From the NCBI GenBank assembly GCA_047967505.1, contig CM106538.1: a DNA stretch of 64,000 nucleotides, one strand, 5' to 3'. The notes under the pieces were generated by a model. The model ran no database searches, was not told the origin of the DNA, and worked only from the letters and a program-made list of their open reading frames with translations. Made by a program: the position numbers and the translations under genes. Shown here piece after piece: positions 47,172 through 59,559 of this stretch. Source of the stretch: Dipteris shenzhenensis (taxonomy: Eukaryota > Polypodiophyta > Polypodiopsida > Gleicheniales). Position 1 is the first letter of the stretch; every line of letters starts with the position of its first letter.

Positions 47172-50100
47172 CACCAAGCAGGTCTCTGAACTTGTGTAGC
47201 TTCTCTGCACCCAATGCCTTCGTGAATATGTCAGCTACTTGATCCTCTATGCTGACATAAACTAGATCAATAAAACCTACTACAACCTTCTCCTGCACAT
47301 AGTGATAATGCACCTCAATGTGCTTTGTTCTAGCATGATAGACTGGGTTATTTGCCAAGTCTATACTACTCATGTTGTCACAATAAATGACAACTGGCCC
47401 ATCTATAGACTGATGCATATCATAAAGTAGATTACGCAACCAAGCTACCTCACATGCAGCCTATCAGAAATACTATCAGCCCAATCAGCATCAGTGTATC
47501 CATGCAACTGTATCTGAACCCTAGTCTCATAAAATAGTCCATACTGCAATGTGGACTTCACATACCTCAGTATGTGTCTAGTTGCATCCAAATGTGATTT
47601 CCTTGGAGCCTACATAGACTGACTTACCAACCCAACAACATAGCTCAAATCTGGCATGGTAATAGTCATATAAATCAAACTTCCTACTATGTGTATATAC
47701 ATAGTAGGGTCTTCTAGAAGCTCACATACATTTGCGCTCAGCTTCACATTCTGCTCCAAAGGAACTGAAAGAGGCTTACAGCCTATCATCCCATATTTGG
47801 ATAGTCTATCCAATCCATACTGCCTTTGTAAGAGCCATATCCCACTTGTGGATCTAATCACCTCAATGCCCAAGAAGTAACATAGCTCTCCCAAATCCTT
47901 CTTCTCAAAGTTTTGCTTCAATAGCATTTTCACATGAAGGATATCTTCATCACTATCACCTGTGATGATCAAATCATCAACATAAATGACAAGCAGCATA
48001 ATACCTAAGTTCTTTGTTTTTCTCACATAAAGTGAGAAATCTGCCATGTAAATCTGAAAGCCAATAGTGACAAGATACTGTCCTATCTTGTCAGACCATG
48101 CTCTAGGTGCTTGCTTCAAGCCATACAAGGCTTTCTTCAACCTACAAACAAACTCAGGATGAACAGCATGCACATAACCTGGTGGCTGCTCCATATATAC
48201 CTCTTCTTCCAAATCACCATGCCAAAAGGCATTCTTTACATCCATCTGATGTAAGGACCATCCCTTTAATGCAGCCATAGCAATGACTTCTCTTACAGTT
48301 GCCATCCTTGCAACTGGACTGAATGTTTCTTCATAATCAATGCCATATGTCTATGCATACCCCTTGACAACTAATCTTGCCTTGTATCTGCTCATAGAAC
48401 CATCTGCATTGTGCTTCACCTTATAGACCCACTTGCAGCCAATTGAATTCTTGTCTTTAGGCAAAGGCACCAATTCCCATGTGGCATTTGCTTCCAAGGC
48501 ATCCATTTCTTCATCCATGGCTTTCTCCCATTTTTTTTTCCCATGGCTTGCTCAAAAAAAGTGGGTTCTGGTTCTTTTATCACTCTAACCATATAGGCAT
48601 AGTGAATGGCTGTAAATCCATCATATTTCAGCCTATCCACAGGATACTTAACTCTGGTAGACCTGCGCAAAATAGGCTCACTACCAGGTGCTCTCAAAAC
48701 ATCCCTTGTCTTCCTTACTCTAGGTGTAATAATAGAAGGAATACCCAACTCATCATCAAGGCTCTATTCTAAGCCACTGGATTCACCATCCACATATAAG
48801 AGTGACCTGCATTCACATAAAAAATGGGCTAATCTACTTTCTCTTTTCCCTTTCATGATACTTGCATACCACTATCTGCATTGCTTTGAGGAGATTCTCC
48901 TGATCTCAATTTGCATGTCCATGGTGAAGTATGTGAACCATGCTAGAGGACACTACAATCCACTAATATTTTGTGAGTGCTGCTGTGAATTCTGTGCATC
49001 TACATCATCAATCACATTTACTGGTTTATACCAGTTGCTCATCTCATAAAAAACAAGACCTCTGCTCACTATAAACTTACGAGTAGAAGGGTTATAGCAT
49101 CTATACCCTTTCTGCTGTAGAGAATAACCAATAAAGATGCACTTCTCAGCTTTTGGATCCAACTTGGATCTCAACTCATCTGGCACATGAAAATAGGCAA
49201 TGCAACGAAAAACTTTCAAATGAGAAATATCTGGTTTCCTACCAGTATACCTCTCCTTTGGCATCATGCCATGTATTACTATAGTGGGAGTCCTATTCAT
49301 TATGTAGATTGCTGTAGCAACTGCTTCAGCCCAATAATAATATGGCAAGTCTTTTTCGTTGAGCATGGCATGAGATACCTCTCCAATATGCCTGTTTTTC
49401 CTTTCTGCAAGTCCATTTTGCTGTGGGGTATGACTGCATGAATATTGTTGCTTTATGCCATGATCTTGTAGGAACCTTGCAAACTCATTTGAGAGGTACT
49501 CTCCCCCTCCATCTGACCTTAGGCATTTTATTTGCGGGCCTATTTCTTTCTTAACCATGGCTTTAAAAGCTTTGAAATGCCCAAACACTTCACTTTTCTT
49601 TTTCATAAAATACACCCAAACTTTTCTGCTGTAGTCATCAATAAAAGTGGCAAAATAATGACAGCCTCCAATAGATGCAGCTTTAGTAGTCCACACATCA
49701 TAGTGGATTAATTTCAATGGCCTCTTACTCTCTTGAACATGTTTAGGAAATGGTTTCCTTGCCTGTTTTCCAAATTGACAGGCTTCACATACCTTATGCA
49801 TTTCTGCAACCTCGAACTTAGGCAATCCTGCAATAATATTTTGGGATTGCATTAATTTAAGTCACTGTACATTAACATAACCAATGCATTTATGCCAGAT
49901 ATCAATATTTGCAACTACACCACTCCCATGTGCAAACATTGCTGCACTCAATTCAGGCATGTCCACATCCAATGTAAGCATCCTGCCCTTCTTCTTCCCT
50001 TTTGCTATCAAGTGACTTTTATTTTTCATATCCTCAACAAAGCATCCATGAGGATTAAATCTGACCTGCAAGCCCTGCTCAACCATTTGACCAACAAAAA

Positions 50101-51346
50101 CCAGGTTCTTGGTGATATTCAAAATATGAAATACATCAGACAAGTATTTCTTTTTCCCTTCCTGCATAGACAAAGGAATTTTACCAATTTGCATAATAGG
50201 ATGTGCAGTATCATCACCAGTCTTCACAAATCCTGGTCTTTCCATTTTCCTTGCATCCTGCATCCATTTTGCATGACTTGTCATGTGGTTTGATGCACCT
50301 GAGTCAACATACCACACATCATTGCTTTCTTTTGCACTTGTCATAGAATCGGTCATGTGTTGCACCATAAACAAATGCTCATCTCTGTTGTCATCCTGTC
50401 TACTAGAGGATTTATAATTGCCTTACTGCAAATTTCCATTCATGATGTCATGCTGCTTTTTGTAGCAGTCTTTAGCCATATGACCCATTTTACCACAATA
50501 ATAGCATTCAACATTGTTGTTTGCATTTTGGCCTCTTTGCCATCCACCACGACCTCTTTGGCTCCCCCTGCCTCTAAAGTTAACACATCCTCCTCCATAG
50601 GACTGATTTTCTTGAATTTGCTACATATTCTGATTTCTGCCATAGCCTCCAGATTGGCTTGCTCTACCTTTGCCTCTATCTCTTCCATCATTTGAGTAGA
50701 AGACAACTTCTTTTGAAGTTCCTCTTGAAGAAGATGCACCACCATTTCTCTACTCTTCAGAAATTAAAAGAGCAATAAACTCCCCAAAATCAGGAAAATT
50801 CTCACGGATGGCAATGGATGTCTGGAACTGTGCATAATCCTTTCCTAGACCATTCAAGGTCACAAAAACTAAATCATCATCTTCCACTAGCGACCCAATA
50901 GAAGCAAGCGCATCTGCAATCTTCTTCACCTTCATGTGGTAGTCATTGATGCTCATATTTTCTCTCTGCACATTATGCAACTCCTACTTGAGCTGCATTT
51001 TCCTGGCTTGCGTATTTGTGCTATACATTTTTGTCAAAGTATCCCATGCCTCCTTCGGCATGCTTGCATCCTGAATATGCACAATCATAGAATTTGAAAT
51101 GATGATAGACATCCAGTACATAACTTTTTTGGCTCTCTCATGCCATCCTTTAAATGCCTGCAACTCCTGTTGATTAGGAACATTAGGAATAACTAGTTCT
51201 TGTTCAGCTCCAGTAATGAACTCCCAATAGCCTTTTCCCTTAAGGAAATTCATCATTCTAAACTTCCATGTTGGGAAGTTGTTATTGTCAAGCTTTTCAG
51301 TGACAATCTGTGAAAGAGCATCAGACGCCATCAGAGAACACTGCAA
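47101..51346 (-). pseudogene. Ty1/copia gag-pol of element B
   Basis: Minus-strand polyprotein, likely starting at the second Met (51331, MASDALSQIVTEKL). Gag 51331-50750; zinc knuckle CYYCGKMGHMAKDC (about 50510-50469); protease VDSGASNHM (about 50310); integrase zinc region (WHKCIGYVN, with His replaced by Tyr in the usual GHV, then CEAC); catalytic HYDVW, RSDGGGEY and QQNGLAERKNR (49852-48953); RT with YVDD at 47984-47973; and RNase H to 47101. Breaks include TAG in LKxELHN (about 50983), TGA in NVQxLK, TAG in GYAxTYG and TAG in SMxAPRK, all at expected CAG or CGA codons; a frameshift near 48535; and an internal deletion at about 47462 that removes roughly 45 codons of RNase H between SDR and the ACEVAWL region. 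Confidence 0.94.
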
Positions 51347-52258
51347 AAATATTCTATCACTACAAAAAACACAATTTCTGCCTCACAAGGGCAAACCACA
51401 CAGTCACTTCCTACTGATGATTTTGCATTAATAGGCAATAAGAATGATTCTACCACTCCCAATATCTCTATGCATAGGCATATGATGCAATTTCTGCGGT
51501 AACTTTTCACTGACCTGTAGAAAATGGTTGCACAGGAAAAATAGGGCACCTTTCTGAGTGTCTGCGGAAAACTTCTGTGACCAAAACGGGCCCCGAAATG
51601 CCAGCATATACTACCCTCTCGCCACACCACAAAGGGCATCCCAATATGAGACATTGCACTCTTGCACTTTTCGGCTGTACTACCTGTAGAGATTTGCTCC
51701 CAAACTCGAAAAAGAAAAGCAACACTGATCCTCTCACCAAGACACCACAAACTTGGTTTGCTTTACATACCAGCTGGTCGGACCAAGGAGTCGAAGAGAA
51801 GATCCTTGGTCCGAGGGTCCTAGAACTGGGAGTGGAAGCACTGTCTCTCTAGCCGAGCCAGTGAGGCATATCCCTACTCAGTCTAGCCTGCATCACTGGT
51901 CTCATCATGAAGATCAGGCCAGAGAAGATGACCCCCAACTAAGTGTATGAGGATACGATCTTCGAAAGAAACAAGTCTAAAACAAATTATGTATTCTTTT
52001 TACCTTGAAATATCATTGGCTCTTGGGGTTTTGCTAAGAAAGGTGCCATGCCATATTTGCTATCAGCAGATCGTCATCGTCCATTGTCATGTGTACATCT
52101 GATGGATCATTTTCAAAAGGAGCAAGTCTAAAATAGAATCTATATTCTTTTTACCTCGAGTTGGCTCTTGGGGTTAAGGGTTTAAGATGAAAGGTGTCGT
52201 GTCATAGGATTTAGTTTTCATGCTTCATTTTAGTATCCTAATCCTTACCATGAACCGA
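51347..52258 (-). other. Leader of element B
   Basis: Between gag and the primer site. Short frames without motifs. A near-palindromic GGTCGGACCAAGG...CCTTGGTCCGAGG pair lies at 51777-51820. No gene. Confidence 0.6.
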
Positions 52259-52270
52259 ATTTGGATACCA

Positions 52271-52645
52271 TGTGAAGAGAGTGGGAGAGAGGTAAGGAGT
52301 CTCACTTGTAGCTTTCTCACATACACAATGGGGGAATACATAGAAAGGTGGAGGCTGAAAACAGTTTTCCTCTTCTTAGTTGTGAAAGCCAAAAGAACTC
52401 TCTCCTAGTATAAAAGGAATAGATGAACCCTATATGTGGGTCTCAAACCAAACTCAGCTAACCTAGGTGGCATACTAACTGAGCCACTAATTAGAGTACA
52501 TAAAGATAGTTGTCATCTAGCTATTAGAGTACATAAAGATAGTTGTCATGGGCGGTGTACCAACCGCATCTGCAGTAACAAGTTGGTGACATAAATGCAC
52601 AACGGTCACCCTAGCATATTATGAGTGGAGCTCGATATCTCAACA
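52271..52645 (-). repeat. 5' LTR of element B
   Basis: 375 bp; on the minus strand it starts TGTTGAGATATCGAGC and ends CTCTCTTCACA, followed at once by TGGTATCC. It preserves the empty form of the A2 target (CCTATATGTGGG). Confidence 0.93.
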
Positions 52646-52650
52646 ACCAT
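52646..52650. repeat. Target duplication ACCAT, right copy, of element B
   Basis: Identical to 38019-38023. Confidence 0.9.
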
Positions 52651-53151
52651 ATCATCAAACACTTCCTCCTCCATAGCCTCATGAGGTAATGGTGAGGGCT
52701 ACTGTCACCATCACTGCATGCGTAACGATCCCTCCTAAGATCCCACGTGATATCATCGATGCTTTGCCTCCTGACGACAAGCATAGGGCAACATATGTGG
52801 GTGTGGCACTACATCCTGTATCAAATTAAAAAAGGATCATATATCAAACACATGAACACCCATAGGTATCTCAGTCAACATTAACGATTTAACACTTACC
52901 ATGTTTACGATCGCATCCCATTTTCCGTACTTTGAGATGTGATTGAGTGTAATTCTGCATGCACGATACATGTTTCCTCGACATCGATCACACATACATT
53001 TGATTTTTTGCTCCAACCAAATTTCGTGATAATGGATATGAAGGGATTCATCCTCACTAGTGCTACTTGTTGAAGATGAAGACATCCTATAGATAAACAA
53101 CCCAAAAAATGTTCTTGCATGAGTTGTAAATGTCAAAACTTTGTGTAGCAT
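52646..53151 (-). pseudogene. tnp2: CACTA transposase Tnp2, upstream part
   Basis: First exon about 53151-52900 carries CMCDRCRGNMYRACRITLNH and KYGKW, matching the Cys-rich transposase-associated domain at the Tnp2 N terminus. It ends in donor GTAAGT at 52899. An 84 bp intron (52899-52816) ends in TTGATACAG, and the next exon reads towards EEEVFDDMV at the B insertion point. Coding resumes at 38018. Together the two parts form one split Tnp2 gene. Confidence 0.75.
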
Positions 53152-54915
53152 CTAAGTGCACATCTAACACCATATCTATACTATGGAACACGTCTATAGG
53201 CACGTCTAAAACACAGTTTTGATGCATTGATAGATGTGTAGACTGTGAACTGATTTTTGAACCTACTTTTAGCACGCTTGCTTTCCTTCACATACTTTTA
53301 GCATTGCGCGGCTTGCTTTCCTATTAACACACACAGCACTAGGCATCCACACTCATCTCCAAGCACCCACTCTCATCTCCAAGCTTACACACTCATCCCC
53401 ACGCATACAAGAGAAGATGGTGAACAAGGAAGAGAAGAAGGAGAAGCAGCTTTGAAGAAGGACTAGAAGCTTCCATACCTCTATCCAAGGTAATTCTCTT
53501 GGTGGTTGGTCTTCTTTGGAAGTTGCTCTCCTTGGATTCGTCCTTTGTCATATGCAAGGAAGGAATGTTTTTGGTACTAGGGTTGTTCTTTTTGGGGTTG
53601 GGTTCATGACCTTTTTAGCTTTTTTTAAAAAGACGTTTATTGGAGCACGTCTACAAATGCATCTAAAGCACGTCTAATATTTTGGAAAACAGGCAGTCAT
53701 GCCTGCACTGTTAGATGCATCTATAGATGCGGTTCGATAGTTTTCTTATTTTTTATTCCCTTTCCCTTTCCCCTTCCCCTTCCTCTTTCCCCTTCCCCTT
53801 CGCCTTCCCCTTCCCCTTCCTTCTCTTTCCTTTCTCCTTTGCATGCATGTTTGAGTTGAATTTTCAATGCCTTAAGCATTTGTGAGGAAATAAGGGATTG
53901 CATGAATGATGGAAATAAGTGATTGCATGAGGGCAGGTCTAAGAAAGAGAAAAATTGGACTAAAGCATGAGGGTAGGATAAAGAGGGCATGCATGATGGA
54001 GCATTATTTTTCTCTCTTTTTCCTCTTCACGGGTTGATTACTGAGGAGGAATATATCTAGGCTACTAGAGTGTCCCCCCAGGTATATAAAAGAAATTAAA
54101 TAATGTCAATATTGTAAATAAAGATTTAAATTTTCATACATTGATACATGGTGTCTCTCATTTATAGGGCCCTAGGGCTAATCAGGAGGAAGAAGATGAG
54201 AAAGAAGGGAGGAAAGAAGGGAGTGAGGATGTGGAGAACTTAGATTAGTCGTAGAAGTAGTGCTAGCTACACTTTTTTGTACTTAAAGCCATTGGGTTGG
54301 CTTCATGCCTCTTGTATATACACTCCTCTTATTTTTTATACTTGAAGCCACAAGATGTGGCTTGGCTTCATGCTATATGTACATACAAGCACTTTTTGGG
54401 CTATGAATTAATATACACTCCTTTTTTCTTTTTGCTTTCAATTTCCTTATGCAATGTTCTATCAATGAATGCCTTGTGAACTAAACGTTTTGGAGTTGTA
54501 ATGTTTTGTTTGAAATTGTAATTGTTGGCTATAGACCTGCTTGGAATCGTGCTAATTAAAATGCAGTTGGCTATAAGAATTGAATTGCACAATGTGGAAA
54601 TGGGATTCTTGTAACCACATAGCATACACAACATACACATCATTCTATTCAACCACACAAAATTCTACTTTTATTTGAAAAAATTTATGTAGAGCATCTA
54701 TAAGTGCGTCTGTGTACGCGTCTTTTTGTTTTTTTAAATTTCTACAGAGCGTCTAAAAGCGCATCTATAGGCACGTCTATCAGTTATATAAATGTGCCTA
54801 TATATGTGCATCTGTAGACATGCTAATAGACACACAAATAGATGCACCCGTAAGCTTTTTTAAAAATAAGGAAACACGTCTGTGTGCACGTCTATGGGTG
54901 CTTTGTGTTGTTGTG
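53152..54915. repeat. CACTA-type subterminal repeats and spacer
   Basis: Clusters of short words such as GCGTCTAAAAGCGCATCTAT, CACGTCTATAGGCACGTCTA and TAGATGCATCTATAGATGCG at about 53145-53260, 53640-53740 and 54690-54905, in both orientations. Such clusters are typical of CACTA subterminal regions that bind the accessory protein. A possible degraded end is at 54915 (minus strand CACAACAACACAAAGC against the usual CACTACAA). 53740-53820 is a CCTTCCCCTT simple repeat. Confidence 0.6.
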
Positions 54916-55400
54916 CTCTCCATCATTTAAGGATGGGATATATAAACATGCGAAAGGCAGAGAGCAAAGGAAAAAGAAACATTATTAGGAAGGGGATGGA
55001 AGACCAAGGAGGTGATTGATGAGAGTAGGAAGAGAGCAAAGAGAGGATGTAGAGATAAGGGAGGGGGGGAAGGCAACAAGCATAGATAAAAAAGAAAGAA
55101 GAAGTGTTAGGCACGTTTAGGTGCTTGGATCTTGAATACTTTGAAACTTTCCACATTACAGCTCACGAGTAGCTTACAAGATGGTGCTACTTGAGATTAT
55201 AATTATGTGATGCTAGTAGTAGTGGACATCCTTCTATTTGAACCACAACATAAGGCTAAGTATAGGAGAGTTGTTATGTCCTTGGTGGACCACACACATA
55301 TAGAGATCGATAGAAATTATAGCTTTTTTTCCACTACATACTTATGAGAGCTCTTTATCCATATTCACTCACCTTTACATTGGGCCTTTTTGCATTTGGG
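54916..55400. other. Intergenic stretch
   Basis: No gene or repeat recognised. The minus-strand frame 55156-54923 has no motif. Confidence 0.4.
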
Positions 55401-56345
55401 AGGCATCTACTAAGTTAGACAACTCAAATTATAGAAAGTGGAAATACCAAATGGAGAGTATTGTTGTAATTCAAAACAGATGGGAGTATATCGATGGGTG
55501 TCCATCTAGACCATCTAATGGTGTAACAACAACTCCCACCATTGCCACAGCATAAGCAACATGATCTACATCTGCACTAATAGTGTCCGGACCTACAGTA
55601 GATCCTACCATCGCCCAAGCACATGCAAAATGGGACAAGAAAGACAAATATGCATATTATTTGATCAAGTAAAATGTGCAAGATGTCATGCTAGGACAAC
55701 TCAACACAGTGAAGACATCCAAAGAAGCATGGGATATGTTTGCAGCTCTTTAGAGTTCAAGAACACATCTAGGATTCTCACATTGAGAAACTTGGTCAAC
55801 TAGAGTTTCTCCAACATCAATGAAACTGGTCATGTTGATGTACTACTCAGAATCAAGGATTACAATAATCAACTCATAGCAACAACAGCCAACAGGAGAG
55901 ACTATGAATCCCTTAGAATGGTTCAATTCATTTTGAATGGGGATATAAGATTCTAGTCCATAGTATTTCCATTCACTAGCAAATTCCAACACTGGAAGAA
56001 TTACAGTCATTGTTGCTAGGTGAAGAACTCGCGACTCATGCCATTCAAGCATGCAAAGGTCATTTTAATGATCAAGCATTCACACTTCAGACAGATGTAA
56101 GGCAAAGATAGAGGAAGAGGTAGAGGTAGAGGTAGAGGTAAAGCATCTCAGAGAAGTCACCATCAACATCAAAGTCAGCACTAGCATCAGCATCAGCATC
56201 CAAGAAGAAATCATTCCAATTGAGGAAGATTTCAAGGATGAGGGAATGTTTTTGTCAACGTGTCAAAAATTCACTGAAAGTACTGTCATAAGTTTGCACA
56301 CAATGAAAGACATTGCCACAAGAAGTAGTACAACCAAGGAGGTTA
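55401..56345 (+). pseudogene. Decayed family A gag fragment
   Basis: Aligns to A2 gag from ATCTGCTAAGTTAGACAACT (about 42416) to the zinc-knuckle region, for example AAGAAGCATGGGATATGTTT at 55722. It is far more diverged than A1 and A2, with many stops, indels and an altered CCHC. No LTR or pol accompanies it. Confidence 0.85.
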
Positions 56346-57975
56346 ATCTAGCAAACAATCCAGGAAGTTTTTGTGGAAGGGGTCATTGTTTGCTTCGATG
56401 TAGCATTAGGGGAGAATTGGTGTCTCAAAAGGGCCTCATAAGGAATGGGTTAAGAAATGGATTAGGCCTAATGCAAGCCCTCTTGTGAGGTCCAAGGGAG
56501 TCCTAAAGCCCCTACCTAGGTGGGCTAAGCCCAGTTGATCCCACCTCTTACACCTCTTACACCTAGGAGGGGGCCACCTCTTACACCTCTTACACCAAGG
56601 AGGGGGCACTTTTCCCAAAGTCAAAATTTCAAATTTTGAATTTGAATTCCCTCTCTCCACCTCCTCCCCCTATCCTCCAAAGTCAAACTTTTGAATTTGA
56701 ATTCCCTCCTCCTCCTGCCATCCTCTTCCTTGTCTCCCTCCTCCCTCCTCCTCTTCATACGTCCCATTCCTTCTCCTCCTCCTCTTCTTCACACGTCCCA
56801 TTCCTTCTTCTCCTCCTCCCTCCCCCTACCTCCCTCCTCCCTCCCCCCCTCCTCCTCCCTTTGTCCACATGTCTCCTCCTCCCTCCTCCCACATGCCTCC
56901 TCCTCCTCCCCCCCTGCTGCTTTTTCCTCCTCCTCCCTCCTCCCACATGCATCCTCCTCCTCCTCCCCCTGTTGCTTTTTCTTGCTCCTCCTCCTCCCTC
57001 ATGCTCATGCATTCTCCTCTTCCCTCATGCTCATGCCTACTCCTCCTTCCTCCTACTCATGCAAGCTCATCTTGCCTCATGCTCATGCCTGCTCCTATTG
57101 CTTCTACTCCTCCTACTCATGCGTATTTGTCTGCCCTCATCCTCACACCTAGTGCTCTGCTTGCTTCTCCTCCAACACTATATTAGAGAATTTGGAAAAA
57201 TCCCAATTCCCACAAAATAAAATATAGTCACTTCAAAAGTAAGTTTTGATGTTTTTTTATTGAAACATTAGCGAGTCCATTAAGGACCCAAGTTTCAACT
57301 ATGTTGCAAGAGACTAGACCATGCACAATACTTTCCCAATTTCTAGAACCCAAGCAACAAGCTTCCTTATGTTGCTATAGCAAAAGGACTTAATAGATAT
57401 AAACATGGCCCCATGGCCAAAACATTTGTTGATTTGCTAGTGAAAGAAAGATGTTTGTTGTTTCATATGCATCAAAACCACAAACAAAAGCCAATTTATA
57501 GATGCTGCATTAGGAAGATTCATTGGAGTAAATTAAATTACTGTATTGATATATGCAATAGGATTGTTATAGAGCTCTTCGAAGATGAGCTACTTTGTGA
57601 GTATTAATACTAGTATGGAATTGTTAATGACTGTGTTAAACGATGTGGTGCAAAATTTAGTTGCAAAATTGGCTATGTGTCAATGGTTTTGATTAGATTT
57701 AGCACAAGAAAGCAATTTTAAAAAAGGTTTTATCAAGACCATGTCTCTGAGTTTCATGAGCTCTTTTGTGATGGAGAGTTTCACGAGATCTATAGTGATG
57801 GAACGGTGTTTTTGAACACCACATTTATATGATGGATGTCAAAGCTCTACACTATCCTATTGCATATGTCAATACTACAATTTATCAACATAGAAACATA
57901 TGCATTTGGCATTAATTTGATACGTCTAATATACCAAATAAAAACTGACAATTGTTGCAAGTCTAATTTTGTTTT
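56346..57975. repeat. Simple-sequence and unassigned stretch
   Basis: 56530-56610 has a duplicated CACCTCTTACACCTCTTACACC block. 56600-56710 has a duplicated CAAAxTTTGAATTTGAATTC block. 56640-57170 is a (CCT)n-like tract with CTCATGCTCATGC units; its Pro/Leu- and Gly-rich open frames are artefacts. 57180-57975 has no recognised gene. Confidence 0.75.
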
Positions 57976-58809
57976 TGAACACCACATTTATATGATGGAT
58001 GTCACCCATACCTTCCTGTAGATGTGCCGACTAAGACACCCATAGATGCATCAGTCATAGCTAGGGTTCCTACAGTCACTTGCATCCTTTGCCACTAGGA
58101 TTTTGACACCATAGGGTGGTTTGGACTAGGGTGCGGCCACATTGCACATCTCCATTACATGACCTTCCACATGGTGGCATGGTCAGTGTGCCCTGTATGC
58201 TTTGCTGACATTGATGTGGCCACTTACAGAGGACTAGGCATGGATGATCTGTATCCTATTCATTGTCACTCCATTGATCCATTTGCCCATGTGGTCTTGA
58301 TAGAGCACTACAGGGAGGAGGCATAGAGAGCTTTGTTGTAGCAGGAGGGTGCTAATATTTCAGTGGTTGCAGCATGTGTTCCACGATGCTTCTCGTATGT
58401 GGATTTCATGCTAGCTGACAAGGCACGAGCAGAGGAGGAACATCGTATTGAGCGAGAGGCAGAGTTTTAGATATCATTGCAGCAGTGGGTGGAGTAGCAA
58501 CTTGGGCAGCATCTTCTACGTGTAGAGACAATTGCTCGAGCTAGATTTGAGGCATGGGTATTTGTAGATGCACGACTTTGGGAGTTGAGGCGCGCATACA
58601 TAGAGGAGGCGAGGGAGGTAGAGATGGTAGCGGTGGCTCATGCAGCATGCCCTCCTCATCATCAGGATGAGGCTAGCCCATTTGATCTAGGAGATGAGGC
58701 TTTGGCCAAGGGTACACAACGGATGGTTAGGCAGCGGGTCGTGCAAAAGCCATGTCATTGGACGACTAGAGGATCATATGTGGAGTTATCAGATTCTGAT
58801 TCAGGATGA
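57976..58809 (+). pseudogene. RING-H2 gene, copy 2 (inverted relative to copy 1)
   Basis: Plus-strand counterpart of the 3' half of the gene at 29228-31192. It reads PVDVPTKTPIDASVIARVP, then the RING with CILCH, CGHIAHLH and CPVCFADI (one Cys is Tyr: LHYM), DVATYRGLGMDDLYP, a Glu/Arg-rich helix and the acidic end YVELSDSDSG with TGA at 58807-58809. Stops at CILCHxDF, EAxRALLxQE and WVExQL show decay; WVExQL is a stop in both copies. The upstream coiled coil and N terminus were not found. Confidence 0.75.
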
Positions 58810-58978
58810 TTGTTCATGCTTCATGCCATATCTTGTTTAGGGATGCACATTTGCACGATGATGATGATGATGTACATATTCATTTTGGTACTTTCGTGAT
58901 GTTGCTCTTACTTTTATGATGTTATGAACATTTTGGTACTTCCATGATGTTGTTCTTCCTTGTAGAGGATCATATTTA

Positions 58979-58985
58979 CTCTCTC

Positions 58986-59076
<91 letters not shown>
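58979..59076. repeat. (CT)n-(AT)n compound microsatellite
   Basis: About 65 bp of CT followed by 33 bp of AT. Confidence 0.97.
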
Positions 59077-59078
<2 letters not shown>

Positions 59079-59291
59079 AACTCTCTCTCGTGCTATGAAA
59101 TTTGTAATACAGTCAATACTTTGTTTATCTCAGTTTATAGTTTGTTCAAATCTCACATAACATTGAGAATTAGGAGTATCATTTTGAATTTCAAATATCT
59201 CAATTCTTAAATCTAATATATAAGGTATTTTAAAAATAGTGTCGTGTGAAGTAATTCTAAACATTAAGCATTGAAAAGGTGTTCAAGTATA

Positions 59292-59294
<3 letters not shown>

Positions 59295-59350
<56 letters not shown>
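59295..59350. repeat. (TC)n microsatellite
   Basis: About 56 bp of TC in the spacer between RING copy 2 and its tandem array. Confidence 0.97.
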
Positions 59351-59353
<3 letters not shown>

Positions 59354-59559
59354 CTATGAACTTTATCATTTTGAATATTATATTGAATTTCGTATATATC
59401 AATACTTGCAATTATTACACTAATATTGTCACTAATTTTTGTAAATTTTGGATTAAGAAAAAAATGTCAATGTTTAGCATGGAATGGTTCTCAATGGTAG
59501 TAACATGTGTCTAACAGTAATACATGATTATGTACAATTGGTTCAAAATCATATAATAC

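Larger units (their letters stand above)
38024..52645 (-). mobile_element. Copia element B (minus), complete but split by A2
   Basis: On the minus strand the 5' LTR is 52645-52271, a primer site TGGTATCC follows at once (52270-52263, seven bases of the usual motif), gag-pol runs 51346-47101, and the 3' LTR runs from 47171 to 46980 and from 38189 to 38024, interrupted by A2. ACCAT duplications flank it. The element itself is about 5.8 kb. The LTRs differ at about 6-7% of positions plus a small duplication in the right copy, so it is clearly older than A2. Its edge bases are TG on the right copy and TA on the left, a point mutation. No purine tract is visible before the 3' LTR; the RNase H frame runs straight into it. 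Confidence 0.94.

Noticed and set aside
53721-53990. Minus-strand frame with Glu-Gly repeats
   Set aside because: Caused by the CCTTCCCCTT simple repeat.
56636-57220. Long Pro/Ser/Leu-rich plus-strand and Gly/Arg-rich minus-strand open frames
   Set aside because: They are produced by the CCT-type simple repeat and have no non-repetitive domain.
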